A DNA stretch of 64,000 nucleotides from Bagarius yarrelli (GCA_005784505.1 VCAZ01000120.1:431001-495000); one strand, 5' to 3'; positions 33,240 to 45,074 are shown, counted from the first letter of the stretch. Notes: a model not told the origin generated them from the letters alone. Numbers and translations are program-made.

Positions 33240-34290
33240 ATAATGAATCATTCAGCCCTGAACTGATTCATATGACTTAAGGCATTTAGAAATGCTTCAA
33301 ATGCAAACAAATGACTCTCTGTGAATCATTTAACTAAACTGATTCATAAGCCTTCATCCATTTCAAAAATGTAAATAACAAAAACATGACTCACAGTGAA
33401 TCATTTAAGTGAACTGATCCACGTGAGTCATGCAGGTCATTTAAAAAAGCATAAAATACTAAAGAATGACTCACAGTGAATCATTTAAGTGAACTGATCC
33501 ACATGAGTCATGCAGGTCATTTAAAAAAAGCATAAAATACTAAAGAATGACTTTCAGTGAATCATTTAACTGAACCATTTAACTGAACCATTTAATTTTT
33601 TATAAGTTGAATAAATGCCTCTCAGTGAATCATTAAAACTCAAAAAAGATTTATTTAAAAAGATGCAAACAAATGAGTCTGAGTGAATCATTCAAATTAA
33701 CCGATTCACCAGATTCAAGAAGTTTTTAAAAATATAAAATAAAATGCAGATCAGATAAATGACAAAATAACTCAAAACTGATCATAAAGTCAATAAATGA
33801 CTATGAGTGAATTATTGAAAACAAAAAATCACATGAACAAACAAAACAATTATAATTAAAAACTTTCAGTAAATTATTTAACTCAACTGATTCACATGAC
33901 AGTAATTAATAAAAATAAATATTTTTTTAAAATAAAATAAAATAAATGACTCTCAGTGAATCATTTAATCAACCAACTCAAATGACACATGATTTTTTTT
34001 TTAAGGGACTGTATTACATTTTTTAATCTGATTCATGTCTTTATATCATACTAACACATTAATTAATTGAACAAATTAAATATTTAATTTGACTCATATA
34101 ATAGAGTGAACCTTTTGGTATGATTCAAGTGATTTTAAAACACTAAAATTAATGAGTCATTTAATGAGTTTGATTTACTGATTCTTGAGTCATGAAAAAG
34201 TTGCTAAAAAAGCAAATGCTTTTTGTACTAATGAATAAATATTATTAAATCATTTAACTAAACTGATTCCTATGAATCGTGTCCATCGGT
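33240..34290. repeat. TGACTCA/GAATCATTTAA degenerate array, left part
   Basis: Units of about 70-80 bp with the order 'aatgactctcagtgaatcat', 'ttaactgaactgattcacat', 'gactcaagtcatttaaaaa'. Two neighbouring units (33387-33466 and 33467 to about 33547) are almost identical, so part of the array duplicated recently. Others are strongly diverged. Confidence 0.88.
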
Positions 34291-34409
34291 ACATTAAGGA
34301 CTGTTTGGGCAGAGTGCTAATGCTCTACAGCAACAGAACAGTAGAACCTCACAGTCTGTTACACAGTAGTATAAGTATTAGTATATTCAATTCATTGTGT
34401 AAGGTACGT

Positions 34410-34636
34410 GTACAGAGCCAATGAAATGCATTTTTCGCATATCCCATCTTAGTAAGTTGGGGGGTCAGAGCGCAGGGTCAGCTATGATACAGCGCCCCTG
34501 GAGCAGGAGGGGTTAAGGGTCTTGCTCAAGGACCCAACAGTGGTTGACTTGCTGGAGGTGGGGCTTGAACCCAGGTGTTTCTGGTCTTCAGATTAACAAC
34601 TCAGCACCTTAACCATTTGAGCCACCACTGCCCCCT
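34410..34636 (-). mobile_element. tRNA-derived SINE, second subfamily
   Basis: The minus strand reads 'gcagtggtggctcaaatggt', B-box-like 'cctgggttcaagccccacct', 'ggtccttgagcaagaccctt', 'ccaggggcgctgtatcatag' and 'tactaagatgggatatgcga'. The insertion lies between the two blocks of the TGACTCA-type array. Confidence 0.88.
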
Positions 34637-35399
34637 CATTATTGGCAGTAGCGCATTATTGGCAGCAGTAAAGTGTTATACGACGACCGGCTGAGTATGA
34701 GTAAAGTAAGAAAGTAGCCTGTAGCCTAAATGTCCACGCTAAAGCATATAGCAATAGCGATCCCACATACCAGAGACTTTCGTTACAAGCAGATGAGTTT
34801 TGTTTCTTTCCAAGTTTTTGGTAAACTTGAAGGAAATCGGCAGAGTCACTTTCAACAAAGCTCGTTTTCTCTCAAGGTCGTCTCAGAACTACCAGACTTC
34901 CTTAAGGCAAAAACGATCTGAAAAGAAAGCAGACTGAGACGGAGGAACTGGTTAAAGTTATTAAGGCTGAACGTAGCGCCGGGGTTAGCACTCATAGCTT
35001 TAATTATAACAAAATCTTTAAAAAAACCCTCAATCCCTAAAAACGTAGGAATTCTGATGAATTATGCATGTGTGTGCTCTCCACAATGCTAATTGTTTTG
35101 CTGTATCTTGCAATGGCTTGTCCTTAAAAGTGGAATATAAGTACGCACAGGTGATGACGATAGTGGCGACTCGCCGCGTAGCCATCAGCGGTATTAGCAC
35201 TTTAGGGACCGTGAGAAAATGATAACACGCCAGCGCAATAAAGCAGAAAGGCGAAAAACAAGACTTTATTTGAATATAAATGGAAGCCAGATGTTGAGAT
35301 AAGATGCCGTGTCTTCCCACCCTTCCTGATTCGCTCTCTCGCTGTAGCTAGCAAAGCAAATGAAAAATGATGGGGAGAAAATGTACAAATAAAAAACAA
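34637..35399. other. Single-copy spacer between array blocks
   Basis: No array units. Open frames of 60-96 codons with no recognisable domain. Confidence 0.5.
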
Positions 35400-36590
35400 A
35401 TATAAAAGTGGTTTAATTTGATTCACATAAAATTTGAAATAGAATCATTTCACTGACCAAAAAGTGAAAATAACCATAAATCAGTTATCTAGTTTACATG
35501 ACTTTTCATCAACAACAAAACAAACAAAAAAACGATTCTTAGTAAATCAATGGTCTTAATTGATTCACATGATTCCAAGAACAAACACGAATAAATGCTT
35601 CAGTCTGGATTGATTCACATTGATTACATTAATGTGAATCTTATTTATTTAAACGATTGAAATGATTCGGTCGTTTGAATATGTAACAAAATTAAAATAA
35701 TTCCTTTTAGTGACTCATTAGAATCAGAACTGATTCTAGTTCTTCAAATCATTTAAAAAGGCTAAAAAAGGCTAGTGAGTCAATCCTAGTGAATCACTTA
35801 TCTGAATTGAATTGCATAATTATGTCATTTGGAAAGATTAAACAGGCAAATATACCAAATCCAAATAAATAATTAAGTCTGAACTAATTCACATGAATCA
35901 AATCGTTTAAAAGCCCAAAGAGTCGAATAAACAAAAACTAATAAAGAATTTGACTCAAGTTACTTGAAAATGTAGCACAATGCAAAATGCGGAATGGATT
36001 TACTCAATGACTCAAATCATTTAAAAAACCTCAGAATTAAATCTCAGTGAATCATTTCTCTAAAGTGATTCATATAACTTAAGTCATTTGTAAAGACTTA
36101 ACATGCAAATAAACAAAGATTAATTACATTTATTCAATTTGATTCACATTACTTAATGATTCACATGCAAATAATAACTCTTTGTAACTCATTTATCAGA
36201 ACCGATTCACATTATTTAAATAAAACATTTGATTAAACGTGAAAATGAAGAAATCCAAATAAATGATTCTGATTCACATGACTCAAACAGTCACCAAAAA
36301 ATTAATTGATCAAAAACCAAAAAAAAGAATCATTTAATTGATTCACAAGCCACATGATGAATCATTTATTAAGAACTGGTTCATACAATTAAAATCATTT
36401 AAAAATGGTGAATCATTTATGTAAATTGATACACAACAAATTATTTTTTTTAAAGACTAAACCGATTCCAGCAATTGATTCAGTCTGAACTAATTCACTG
36501 ATTCGAGTCATTTGAAAATAATTTTAAAAATTCAGTATAATAAAAAAATAACAGAATTGTTTACCTAAACTGATTCACAATTTGAAGTGT
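35400..36590. repeat. TGACTCA/GAATCATTTAA degenerate array, right part
   Basis: Continues the unit logic of 33240-34290 ('actgattcacatgactcaa', 'gtcatttaaaaa', 'cagtgaatcatttatct') with more divergence and insertions. It ends near 36590. Confidence 0.82.
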
Positions 36591-37523
36591 GTCTGTTTCC
36601 TATGAAGTGTGTGTTATGTGTGGACACATCATTTAAACGCGACCGTCTGAACATCGTGAACATTTCCAATGTTTGTTCTGATCCCAATAAAAGAATCGTT
36701 TGTTAAGTGATCCTGAGTGCATTGACAGAAACGCATGATCGCTATACTCTATAGAACATATTAGCAATATTAGCAGTATTAGCAGTTGAGCGCACCAGTG
36801 AGCGAGAGTAAAATTTATAATGTTTAACGACTCGATCAAGAAGACGGCGGAGTGTGAGATAGCAGCAGATGTTAACTAGAGCCAGAGCGAGTTGTGTGGT
36901 AGCTGAATAAAGGGCAGCGTTATATCGATCAAGCTAGCAGCTCACTCCTGCTGATGCAGACTGCCCTCGGCCGTCTCTTCATCACCCGCCCTGCCTCTTT
37001 TCACTTCCTCCTCCTCCTCCTCCTTCTCCTCGGTTCTTGGTCCATCTATCCTCCCTGCCAATAAACACCTGACGGCCCTTTTAGACTCCTCATTAATATT
37101 TAAGACACTCCTCCTAACTCATTGACTCAGCAATTACAGCCTAATTGATACGGGATTGATTAGCGTAAAGCGCGGCCGGCGCTCCTGCCGAGAGCTAATC
37201 AGGTGAATTAAAATGACTTTTGTAGTAAGAGACAGAAAACCGAAGCGGGACCACAACAGAGAGGCGTAAAACCAGGATTTGTTTGGTAAGATTTAATAAA
37301 ATTACTTATATATTTCAATTATTCACGCTGTGGATTTTTTTTTTTTTGCGATAAAAGTTAAGTAAATGTGATTGGATGTATGTAATGATGTTAAAAAGAC
37401 AACAAAAAGTCTGGGCAAATCAACCGCTTTTATTATTTCTTTAAATAAAATCATTTGTATTATTATTACATCTCAACATGGAAATATTATAAATACAAAA
37501 AGTGAGAAGCAATTAAAACATCT
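36591..37523. other. Single-copy stretch with candidate conserved island
   Basis: 36930-37270 is repeat-free apart from a short (CCT)n at 37010-37030. It holds several homeodomain-type cores ('agcctaattgatac', 'gattgattagcg', 'gagctaatcagg'). No gene model. Confidence 0.45.
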
Positions 37524-37856
37524 GTGGTTCAGTGTTTACCACTGTTGCCTCACAGTAAGAAGGTCACAGGTTCGATTCCCCTGCAGGGTTCCCTGTTGGT
37601 TCTTGTGTGTGTTTACTCTGGGTTCTCCGGTTTCCTCCCACAGTCCAAAAACATGTATGTTAGATTGATTGTTGATTCTAAATTGCCCATAAAAGTGAGT
37701 GTGAGTGTGTGTGTGGCCCTGTGATGGACTGGTGTCCTGTCCACGGCGTCCCCCTCCTGCCTTTCACCCTTTCAGAGACGGCTGGGATAGACTCCAGCAG
37801 ATCCCTGTGACCCCGAATTAGGGAATAATCAAGTATAGAAAATGAATGAATGAAAT
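37524..37856 (+). mobile_element. Piscine tRNA-type SINE, slightly 5'-truncated
   Basis: It starts within the head ('gtggttcagtgtttaccact'), has the B box 'cacaggttcgattcccctgc', and ends 'ccgaattagggaata' with a (GAAT)n tail. It is close in sequence to 25028-25384. Confidence 0.92.
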
Positions 37857-38029
37857 TAAATATTAACTGTATCGTATTTAAGGGGTGGGGGGGGCAGATA
37901 TTGGCGGACTTCTGAACACTTTTATATTTAATTATTTATCCATCAACATTATTTATTCTTTTATATAAAACCATCTAAAATATCTAAATATAAAATGTAC
38001 TAACCGAGCAGAATGTAGTCGTATCCTCT

Positions 38030-38214
38030 ACAGCACAGTGAAATTTGTTTCCTTAGTAAGTTAGGGTCAGAGTTCAAGGTAAGCTATAATACAGTGCCCC
38101 CTGGAGCAGGAAGGGTTAAGGGTCTTGCTCAAGGACCCAACAGTGGCAGGAGGGTAGCGGCAGGGCTCGAACCCAGGTCTTCCAATCAACAATTGAGCGG
38201 CTTAAGCATTTTAG
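38030..38214 (-). mobile_element. tRNA-derived SINE, second subfamily, 5'-eroded
   Basis: The minus strand includes 'gggttcgagccctgccgcta', 'tccttgagcaagacccttaa', 'ccagggggcactgtattata' and 'cttactaaggaaacaaattt'. Confidence 0.82.
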
Positions 38215-38369
38215 AGACATATTGAGTTTTATATATATATATAAAACTAGTTAACTTATGATAAAATAATCTAAACAAACTGCAGACTGATTGTAAAATC
38301 TTGATATAATCGTAAAGTTACGCAATACTTTGTATCAAGCTAGTTCATTTGCGTGTTAGTTGTTAAACA

Positions 38370-38463
38370 GGGAAGTGGTAGCTTAGTGGTTAAGGTGTTG
38401 GACTGCTAACCAGAAGATTGTGAGTTCATTTCCCAGCACCACCAAGTTGCCACTGTTGGGCCT
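38370..38463 (+). mobile_element. L2-tail SINE, 3'-truncated (head and B box)
   Basis: The head 'gggaagtggtagcttagtgg', 'ttaaggtgttggactgctaa', B-box-like 'gtgagttcatttcc' and 'ccactgttgggcctt', after which similarity stops. Confidence 0.82.
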
Positions 38464-38890
38464 TAATTTCACTAGACAAAGAGTCTAAAAGTGTCTTATT
38501 TACTCCAGAACTACCGGAAAGTTCCGTCACTTAAAGAATAAACTCATAAAATGAACATAAAAATGCTAAACGAGCTAAGTTAATTTTAACGCTATTTAAC
38601 CTTCAGATTTTTTTTTTCAACATTTTTATTACCCACAATGCTGTTTGTCAAGCTAATGAGATTCAGCTCTCACGTGGTCATTATCTAACCAGAGCCATGC
38701 GGCAGCACTTTAATCCTAATCCTGTCCTGCTGGTCCATCCGGGTGGGCTCGGCTCAAACAGATCAGCTTCCGGAACGTCTACATTTTATCGATGACATCA
38801 CATGTTTCATCTTAAACGAAATTGTTGTTTGTTAGCGGTTAAATTCCAGAATCGCTTCTTTTAATAATTAATTCAATTATCATGTATTTA
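38464..38890. other. Single-copy intergenic stretch
   Basis: No repeats or open frames of note. Confidence 0.5.
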
Positions 38891-39078
38891 TTACTGCGCA
38901 GTAAAAATCCTTTCGCCGCATATCACAGCTCAGGAAATTGGGATCAAGGCGCAAGGTCAGCCAAGATACAAAGCCCCTGGAATAAAAAGTGTTAGGGGCC
39001 TTGCTCAGGGGCCCAGCACTGTCAGCTTGGTAGTGGTGGGACCTAAACCCTGATCCACTGATTCAGCTACCACTCTAT
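38891..39078 (-). mobile_element. tRNA-derived SINE, second subfamily, diverged
   Basis: It matches the order of 34410-34636 but has lost part of the head. Shared pieces include 'gatcaaggcgcaaggtcagc' and 'gccttgctcaggggcccagc'. Confidence 0.75.
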
Positions 39079-39516
39079 CGAATATAAACACATTTAACGC
39101 TTAGTTTGAGATTGAGAATTAGCTTCTTTATTTTGGCTTGAGCTAGCGAACTAGCATGCTAGTCAAATATAGCTTCAATTTATGTCAAAGACATGACGTA
39201 ATTTTCCACTGCACATGTGCACAATTATGAGACTTTTCTCACTATATCATCTTTTTAAAGTTCAGTCCTGTCCAGACATGCAAACACAGTGAGCTGATAT
39301 CATAAAAATGAGATTTATCCGCACATCCTCCGAGTTTAGAGAACTAATTAAGTGCCTTTCATCTCTTTTTTTTGTGCAGGTAGTCAAATACGCTAACTTA
39401 TAAAGCGGGTTTTATTTGGCTGAGCGGGTGACCTGGAGACGGAGTCCAATCAGGAATAAAGGAATGATATAGATCCATTAAAATTAAACACACACTGAGC
39501 TCTGATGCTTTTTATC

Positions 39517-39517
<1 letters not shown>

Positions 39518-39547
<30 letters not shown>

Positions 39548-39549
39548 AA
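39518..39549. repeat. (CA)n microsatellite
   Basis: About 15 CA units with one 'aaca' interruption. Confidence 0.95.
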
Positions 39550-39858
39550 AGTGAATTTATAAGCAGGAGAGTGAGCATGGTGAGACAGCAGAGCATCGAT
39601 TGGCCCTGCTGAGGCTTCAGTCAGGCTCTAATGTTCCTCTGCAGTGCTCCAGGGAGGGCAAAACTGCAGCCGTGTCACTTTATTGAAGAAGCTGGTGCTT
39701 TTATATTAGCGTTTTTTTGGGGGGGCCAGAAAAAAGGACTTATTGAGCTGCAATGTGTGGGCAGAACGCAGTGCAATCTGAACATCACTCGCCCGTGGAG
39801 ATTTCCCAGCATTACACTTTGATGGCAGGAGACAGGACAGATGTGTGGAGATGCAGTT

Positions 39859-39902
39859 AGAGAGAGAGAGAGAGAGAGAAACAGAGAGGGAGAGAGAGAG
39901 AG
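39859..39902. repeat. (GA)n microsatellite, interrupted
   Basis: Two GA runs separated by 'aacagagagg'. Confidence 0.95.
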
Positions 39903-40019
39903 CCGACAGGAAGCATTTTAACTAACGACTGACTTTTAGAGGAAAACTACACGAATAAAACACTTTCACTCGCGCTTATATTAAACACAGATTTTATTAG
40001 CTTGACACAGCAAATCGCC

Positions 40020-40330
40020 TCCTTTATTGAAAAAGATCCAGAGGCCACGCCTCCTTTACTGGGACAGATCCAGAAGCCACGCCTCCTTTACTGGGGCAGA
40101 TACAGAGGACACGCCTCCTTTATTGGGACAGATCCAGAGGCCAGCCTCCTTTACTGAGACAGATACAGAGGCCACGCCTCTTTTGCTGAGACAGAGATAC
40201 AGAGACCACGCCTTCTTTACTGGGACAGATCCAGAGGCCACGCCTCCTTTACTGAGACAGATATACAGAGGACACGCCTCCTTTACTGAGACAGATCCAG
40301 AGGCCGAGGCTCGTTTACTGAAACAGATAC
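40020..40330. repeat. GCCACGCCTCC minisatellite, about 30-35 bp unit, block 1
   Basis: About nine copies of 'gaggccacgcctcctttact' followed by 'gggacagatcca' or 'gagacagataca'. Open frames cross it on both strands (109 and 95 codons) because the unit often avoids stops. These are by-products. Confidence 0.95.
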
Positions 40331-41801
40331 AGTGTTTTAGCACTTTTAGCAGTTAGTGCGACTCAGAAACGAATGACTGCATTACAGTGGACAGCTTTGG
40401 ATTGTTGGTTTTCGGCAGCCCTGATACGCCTGTCCAAACACATCACAGCTACAAATATTATCACACCGGCTTTATCAGGGCCTTGTTTTCAATCAGGACT
40501 AACGGAGAAAACAATCTGCGTTCAGCAAAGACCAAGTGGCATACCTTATTATTTTTTGTTGTTTGTTTACCCACAATTCTTTGAGACAGAAAGGAAAGTC
40601 AATCTAGAAGTTTTAAACCCAACAGCTTTAAGCAAACGGACACTTCATTACGCCTCTAAAATAACTGTGGCTTAATTCATTTCTTAAGCAATTACGATGT
40701 TGAAATTGGTTAATTAGAGCCGCTAATTAAAAATTTCCAGAGATTGTTTGTAAAGCATTAAGTCATGCTGATTGAATACCAGATCCCTGTTGAAATCATG
40801 CTAATGCTAACACCGCCTCGGCTTGTTCAAGCTAAATGAAGTGTGACAAATTGGATGTGAGTTTATGTCTCAATCCTAGCACGCCACATCCTGCACGCTT
40901 TTCTATGTGTCTAAGTGTGTGAGTTTGTGTGTGAGTTTGTGTGTGTGTGTGTGTCTGTGTTGTTTGAATAGCACAAGTTGCGCTCAAAGCTTAGCAGTGT
41001 GAAGTCATGCAAAAATCGAACTTTCTGAACTCAGGGTTCCCCCGAGTGAAAACAAACAAAGCAGGTTTATTTATTTATCGCTTCCCTCTCTTCTCGTTTT
41101 CGGCTCTAGCATCGCAACTAACCTTTCCCTCATTGTGGTTTGATTGATTTGAATTGTTCGGCCAGCCCTCGCGACCTCCTTCCCGGTTGGCAGCGTCATT
41201 AGAGCTTACTTTTGTTTAAGGCTCTGAATGTCACGACTCCCCAGAGCTCAGCCTCTGAAGCCGCATTCACAGCTCCAAGGCTTTTATCCGAGCTTTGTGG
41301 AGCGGGAGTCTCTTGGTCTGATCTCTCTCACTGCAAACTCTGAAAACCGAATAGAGACATGAGCGTTGTCCATCGGAGAGCTGATAAAGGCCGTGGCCTG
41401 AGGCGTAGGACATGACGGGAGAATTGGAGGGAGTTTACTACTCCACTCCAGGGCAGGAACTCTTCTTCAAACTCAGACTCAAACACACACACACAGAATC
41501 TATACTTTAGATCACACTATGGATTAAACATTCCTGAGGTAACAGACAGTTCTGACCTTGTGAGGACCTTGTGATTTACCCCTGTAGGAAAGGCTACTCT
41601 AAAACCAGTAACAGTTTTTATTTTGATATTTTTAAGTACAAAAATATTTCCTTTTAGTTCCTGTGGTTGAAGTTAAGGGTTGGGGCAGGTGTAGGATTAT
41701 TTACCTGTCTCTACTTATCATTATAGTGTAAGGTTAGGGTAATTAAGCAATTCTGTGTCTAGGGACGGATACATGGTGGGGGTAGAAACATGTACTGCAC
41801 T
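40331..41801. other. Single-copy stretch
   Basis: (GT)n at about 40915-40956. 40670-40790 has TAATTA-type motifs ('ggttaattagagccgctaat'). 41060-41420 is a repeat-free, CpG-containing island. No gene model. Confidence 0.5.
40915..40956. repeat. (GT)n microsatellite, interrupted
   Basis: GT runs split by 'gagtt'. Confidence 0.92.
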
Positions 41802-41802
41802 A

Positions 41803-41869
<67 letters not shown>
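41802..41869. repeat. (GATA)n tetranucleotide array
   Basis: About 16 perfect units. A looser GACA/GATA region follows to about 41960. It is the inverse orientation of the array at 12705. Confidence 0.98.
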
Positions 41870-41871
<2 letters not shown>

Positions 41872-42762
41872 CAGACACATGAATGAATGGACAGACAGAC
41901 AGATGGACAGATAGATTAATATAAAGAGAGACTGAAGGATGAATGGATAGATAAATATTTACTGATATATGGATGAAGGTGAGGAAGAGGATTATGAGTC
42001 CGTCCTGAGTACGGATCTTTGAAGAAAGCTCAGCAGATGGCGGTTGTTCTTCACACTCCCTGCACTTTAGACATCTGTTTACACTATTTAAAAAACAATG
42101 TTTATCAAAACTAAAAATATTTATCCTCCGAAGAATGTTGGAAGAGTGATTAAAGAAGCTGGACGGATGCTCAGTATCAGAATCGATACCCATCACCATG
42201 GAAACATATTTTATCAGGTGGGTGCTGAAGGACAGGGTTGATTTTGGTGTGGCAGTGACAGGGTATAGGATTTTTTCTTAGCTGTCAGTAGGGGGAGCTG
42301 CAGCACTCTCAGAACCCTGACGTTCCGCAGATATGCTAATACCAACAGGTCAGATTTCAGTCTAGAAATCTGAATTATTTCGTCAAAGATTGGAATTGGA
42401 TTCCACTGATTATTTTTTTGCTTTGATTTTTGGTAAATTTATTGTTATTTCAGGTTAACCTTTTTAAACTATGTAATATTTACAGTGTGACTAATTATAC
42501 TACTGTGACATCTGGTCCAAACACACTTTCTTTGCTTTGCCCTCTGAACCGTATGATATGTGCATTTACACTATACACAGCAAAACAACCCGAGGTAGAC
42601 ATACCCACTTAATGGACAAAGATGAAATGTTTATTTAGTATTTTGCTTTCTGTACCAAATTTAATGGTCAGCAAAACAATGCTCTCTTTTGGAAAGAATC
42701 AAGAAGAGAAGAGTCCTTGTCATCAGGGGTGACGCTAGCAGTTTTAAGCCTTATGAGAGATA
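41870..42762. other. Single-copy intergenic stretch
   Basis: Apart from the GACA/GATA fringe at the left, no repeats or recognisable genes. Confidence 0.5.
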
Positions 42763-43614
42763 CAGTATGTCACAGAAGTGAGTACACCCCTTACATTTCT
42801 TGTAAATATTTATTATATCTTTTTATGTGAAAACACTAAAGAAATGAAACTCTGCTGCAGTGTAAAGTAGTGAATGTACAGCTTGTGTAACAGTGTCAAT
42901 TTGCTGTCCCATCAAAAAGCATGGTGGTGGGAGTGTCATGGTCCGGGGCTGCATGAGTGCTGCTGGCACTGGGGAGCTACACTTCATTGAGGGAACCATG
43001 AATGCCAACATGTACTGTGACATACTGAAGCAGAGCATGATCCCCTGCTGTATTCCAGGGGCAGTATTCCAAAATGGTAACGACCCCAAACACACCCCCA
43101 AGACGACCACTGCCTTGCTAAAGAAGCTGAGGGTAAAGGTGATGGACTGGCCAAGCATGTCTCCAGACCTAAACCCTATTGAGCATCTGTGGGGCATCCT
43201 TAAATGGAAAGTGGAGGAAAGCAAGGTCTCCAACATCCACCAGCTCCGTGATGTCGTCATGGAGGAGTGGAAGAGGATTCCAGTGTCATCCTGTGAAGCG
43301 CTGGTGAACTCCATGTCCAAGAGGGTTAAGGCAGTGCTGGAAAATAATGGTGGCCATACAAAATATTGACATTTTGGACCCAATTTGGACATTTCCTCTT
43401 AGGGGTGTACTAACTTTTGTTGGCGGGGGTTTAGACATTAATGGCTGTGTGTTGAGTTTTTTTAATGGGACAGCAAATTGACACTGTTACACAAGCTGTA
43501 CATTCACTACTTTACACTGCAGCAGAGTTTCATTTCTTTAGTGTTTTCACATAAAAAGATATAATAAATATTTACAAGAAATGTAAGGGGTGTACTCACT
43601 TCTGTGACATACTG
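42763..43614 (+). mobile_element. Tc1-like transposon, internally deleted copy
   Basis: TA-flanked (42761-42762, 43615-43616), starting CAGTATGTCACAGAAGTGAG and ending in its inverse. The left inverted repeat is cut at about 42915 and joined directly to the middle of the transposase gene. The deletion removes the DNA-binding half. Both junction partners carry 'tcaa', suggesting a microhomology-type deletion. The right inverted repeat is nearly identical to that of 22001-23671, so the two copies are close relatives. Confidence 0.95.
42912..43369 (+). pseudogene. Tc1-like transposase, C-terminal part only
   Basis: It encodes the C-terminal half, from GGGSVMVRGCMS to NNGGHTKY. The helix-turn-helix and the first catalytic aspartate are deleted. 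The second catalytic aspartate is also changed: the motif reads QNGNDPKHT where the relative at 22288-23311 has QHDNDPKHT. The E in LNPIEHLWG remains. The open frame begins in the inverted repeat (from 42893 on a non-ATG codon), so no native start exists. A 189-codon open frame on the opposite strand is a by-product. Confidence 0.93.
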
Positions 43615-43819
43615 TATATAAAATTGCGCCCCCTGCCACACCAATTCTGCACTAATTTTATGGTTACATTAATGTTAGTACTGTTACTACTGATAAAATA
43701 GATCTCTGTGGGGCCTCCAATGTGTGTGAGCCCTTAGAACCGTCCTAACTTCCTTCTCCATCTAAATCGGAGGAAAAAAATCTGAATTGGGTCACATGAT
43801 ACATGCAGTGTAAAAGAAG

Positions 43820-44262
43820 ACCTTCACACAGGCCACGCCTTCTTTACTGAAACTGTCACACACACGGCCACATTTCCTTTACTGAAAGAGTCACAGAAGC
43901 CACGCCTCTTTCCCTGAGACTGTCACACAGGCCACACCTTCTGCACTGAGTCTAACTCATATTGGCCACAACTTCTGCTCTAAGATTGTCACACAGAGGC
44001 CACACCTCCTTTACTAAAAGAGTCAAGGGAGCCACGCCTCCTTCCCTGAGACTGTCACACAGGCCATGCCTCCTTCCCTGAGACTGGCACACAGGTCACG
44101 CCTCCTTTCTAAAAGACTCACAGAAGCCACGCCTCCTTTCCTGAGACTGTCACACAGGTCACGCCCCTTTCTGAAAAAATCACAGAAGCTATGCCTTTTT
44201 CCCTAAGACTCACAGAGGTCAAACTTACTTTACAGAGACTATTACAGAAGGGCCACACCTCT
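43820..44262. repeat. GCCACGCCTCC minisatellite, block 2
   Basis: About twelve copies of 'cagaagccacgcctcctttc' or 'cacaggccacgcctccttcc' followed by 'ctgagactgtcaca'. The core is shared with block 1 at 40020-40330, but the linker differs, so the two blocks expanded separately from related seeds. Confidence 0.94.
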
Positions 44263-44331
44263 ATTTCTGACACACACACACACACAGATGCTGTATAAAT
44301 ACAGCATCTGTGTGTGTGTGTCAGAAAATAG
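44261..44331. repeat. Long near-perfect hairpin with 4-nt loop
   Basis: The left arm 44261-44295 ('ctatttctga', eight CA, 'gatgctgta') and the right arm 44300-44331 ('tacagcatc', GT run, 'cagaaaatag') are inverse complements apart from two extra CA units and one base, with 'taaa' between. It directly adjoins block 2 of the GCCACGCC array. Confidence 0.93.
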
Positions 44332-45074
44332 ATACTCAATAAGTGAGACTGTTTCCTCTGGAGCATCGTCTCGTTCCAGCAGCCGCGATGAGGAGGGCAA
44401 GCCGATCCCTCTGTGCTCCGTCTCCAAGCATTCTGTTATTCTAGGCTGCTCTTTCTTTCTGCAGAGTAAATTCACCCTCCTCATCCCCACACCACCACTT
44501 AACAAACGCTTATGGTTTCGCTTTAACGCTCCTTCATTAAGCTAAGTGCTGCACGCTAACCCCTGCAGATGTTTTGTTTCTGCTAAGCAATCAGACATAA
44601 AAAAGAAAGTGTGTGTGAGGGAAGAAAGGAGGGGGGCGTGTAAGGGGTGTATTAAATTGAAAAAAAAACTGGTGTTGTCAGCAGAGCTGAGCTCAGAGAA
44701 AGACATGAGCATTTAGGTAGCAGACAGTTGGTGTGATTCAGCTTGGCTAGGCTGTCTCGCTCCATGGAGCTCATCTATCACTGACTATTTTCCGAGACAC
44801 AACCTTTCCCTCGCCTCTCCACTGCCGAAGGAGAATTCAGTCGTTCTCCGCATCGCAGTCACATCCACAAACACATTTGTTTGACGTTTGCGGAAGCTGT
44901 TTGGTTTTTGTTTTCATCCGCACTGCAATCTGGAAAGGTTTCTCAGGGTCATGCCGAACATTCACACGGAAAACAAGACTCGCATCACTTTCCTAACACT
45001 GTGTGCAAATACCAACCTCACCCCTAAAAAACACTTTACACTCATTATGTACTGCTTTACTTTACACTAACCTT
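44332..45074. other. Single-copy intergenic stretch
   Basis: Balanced composition, several CpGs (44340-44420, 44690-44860), no recognisable gene. Confidence 0.5.

Larger units (their letters stand above)
39079..40019. other. Single-copy stretch with CA and GA microsatellites
   Basis: (CA)n at 39518-39549, (GA)n at 39859-39902. The rest is ordinary DNA without a recognisable gene. Confidence 0.5.

Noticed and set aside
40027..40356. 109-codon + and 95-codon minus open frames
   Set aside because: Products of the GCCACGCCTCC minisatellite on both strands.
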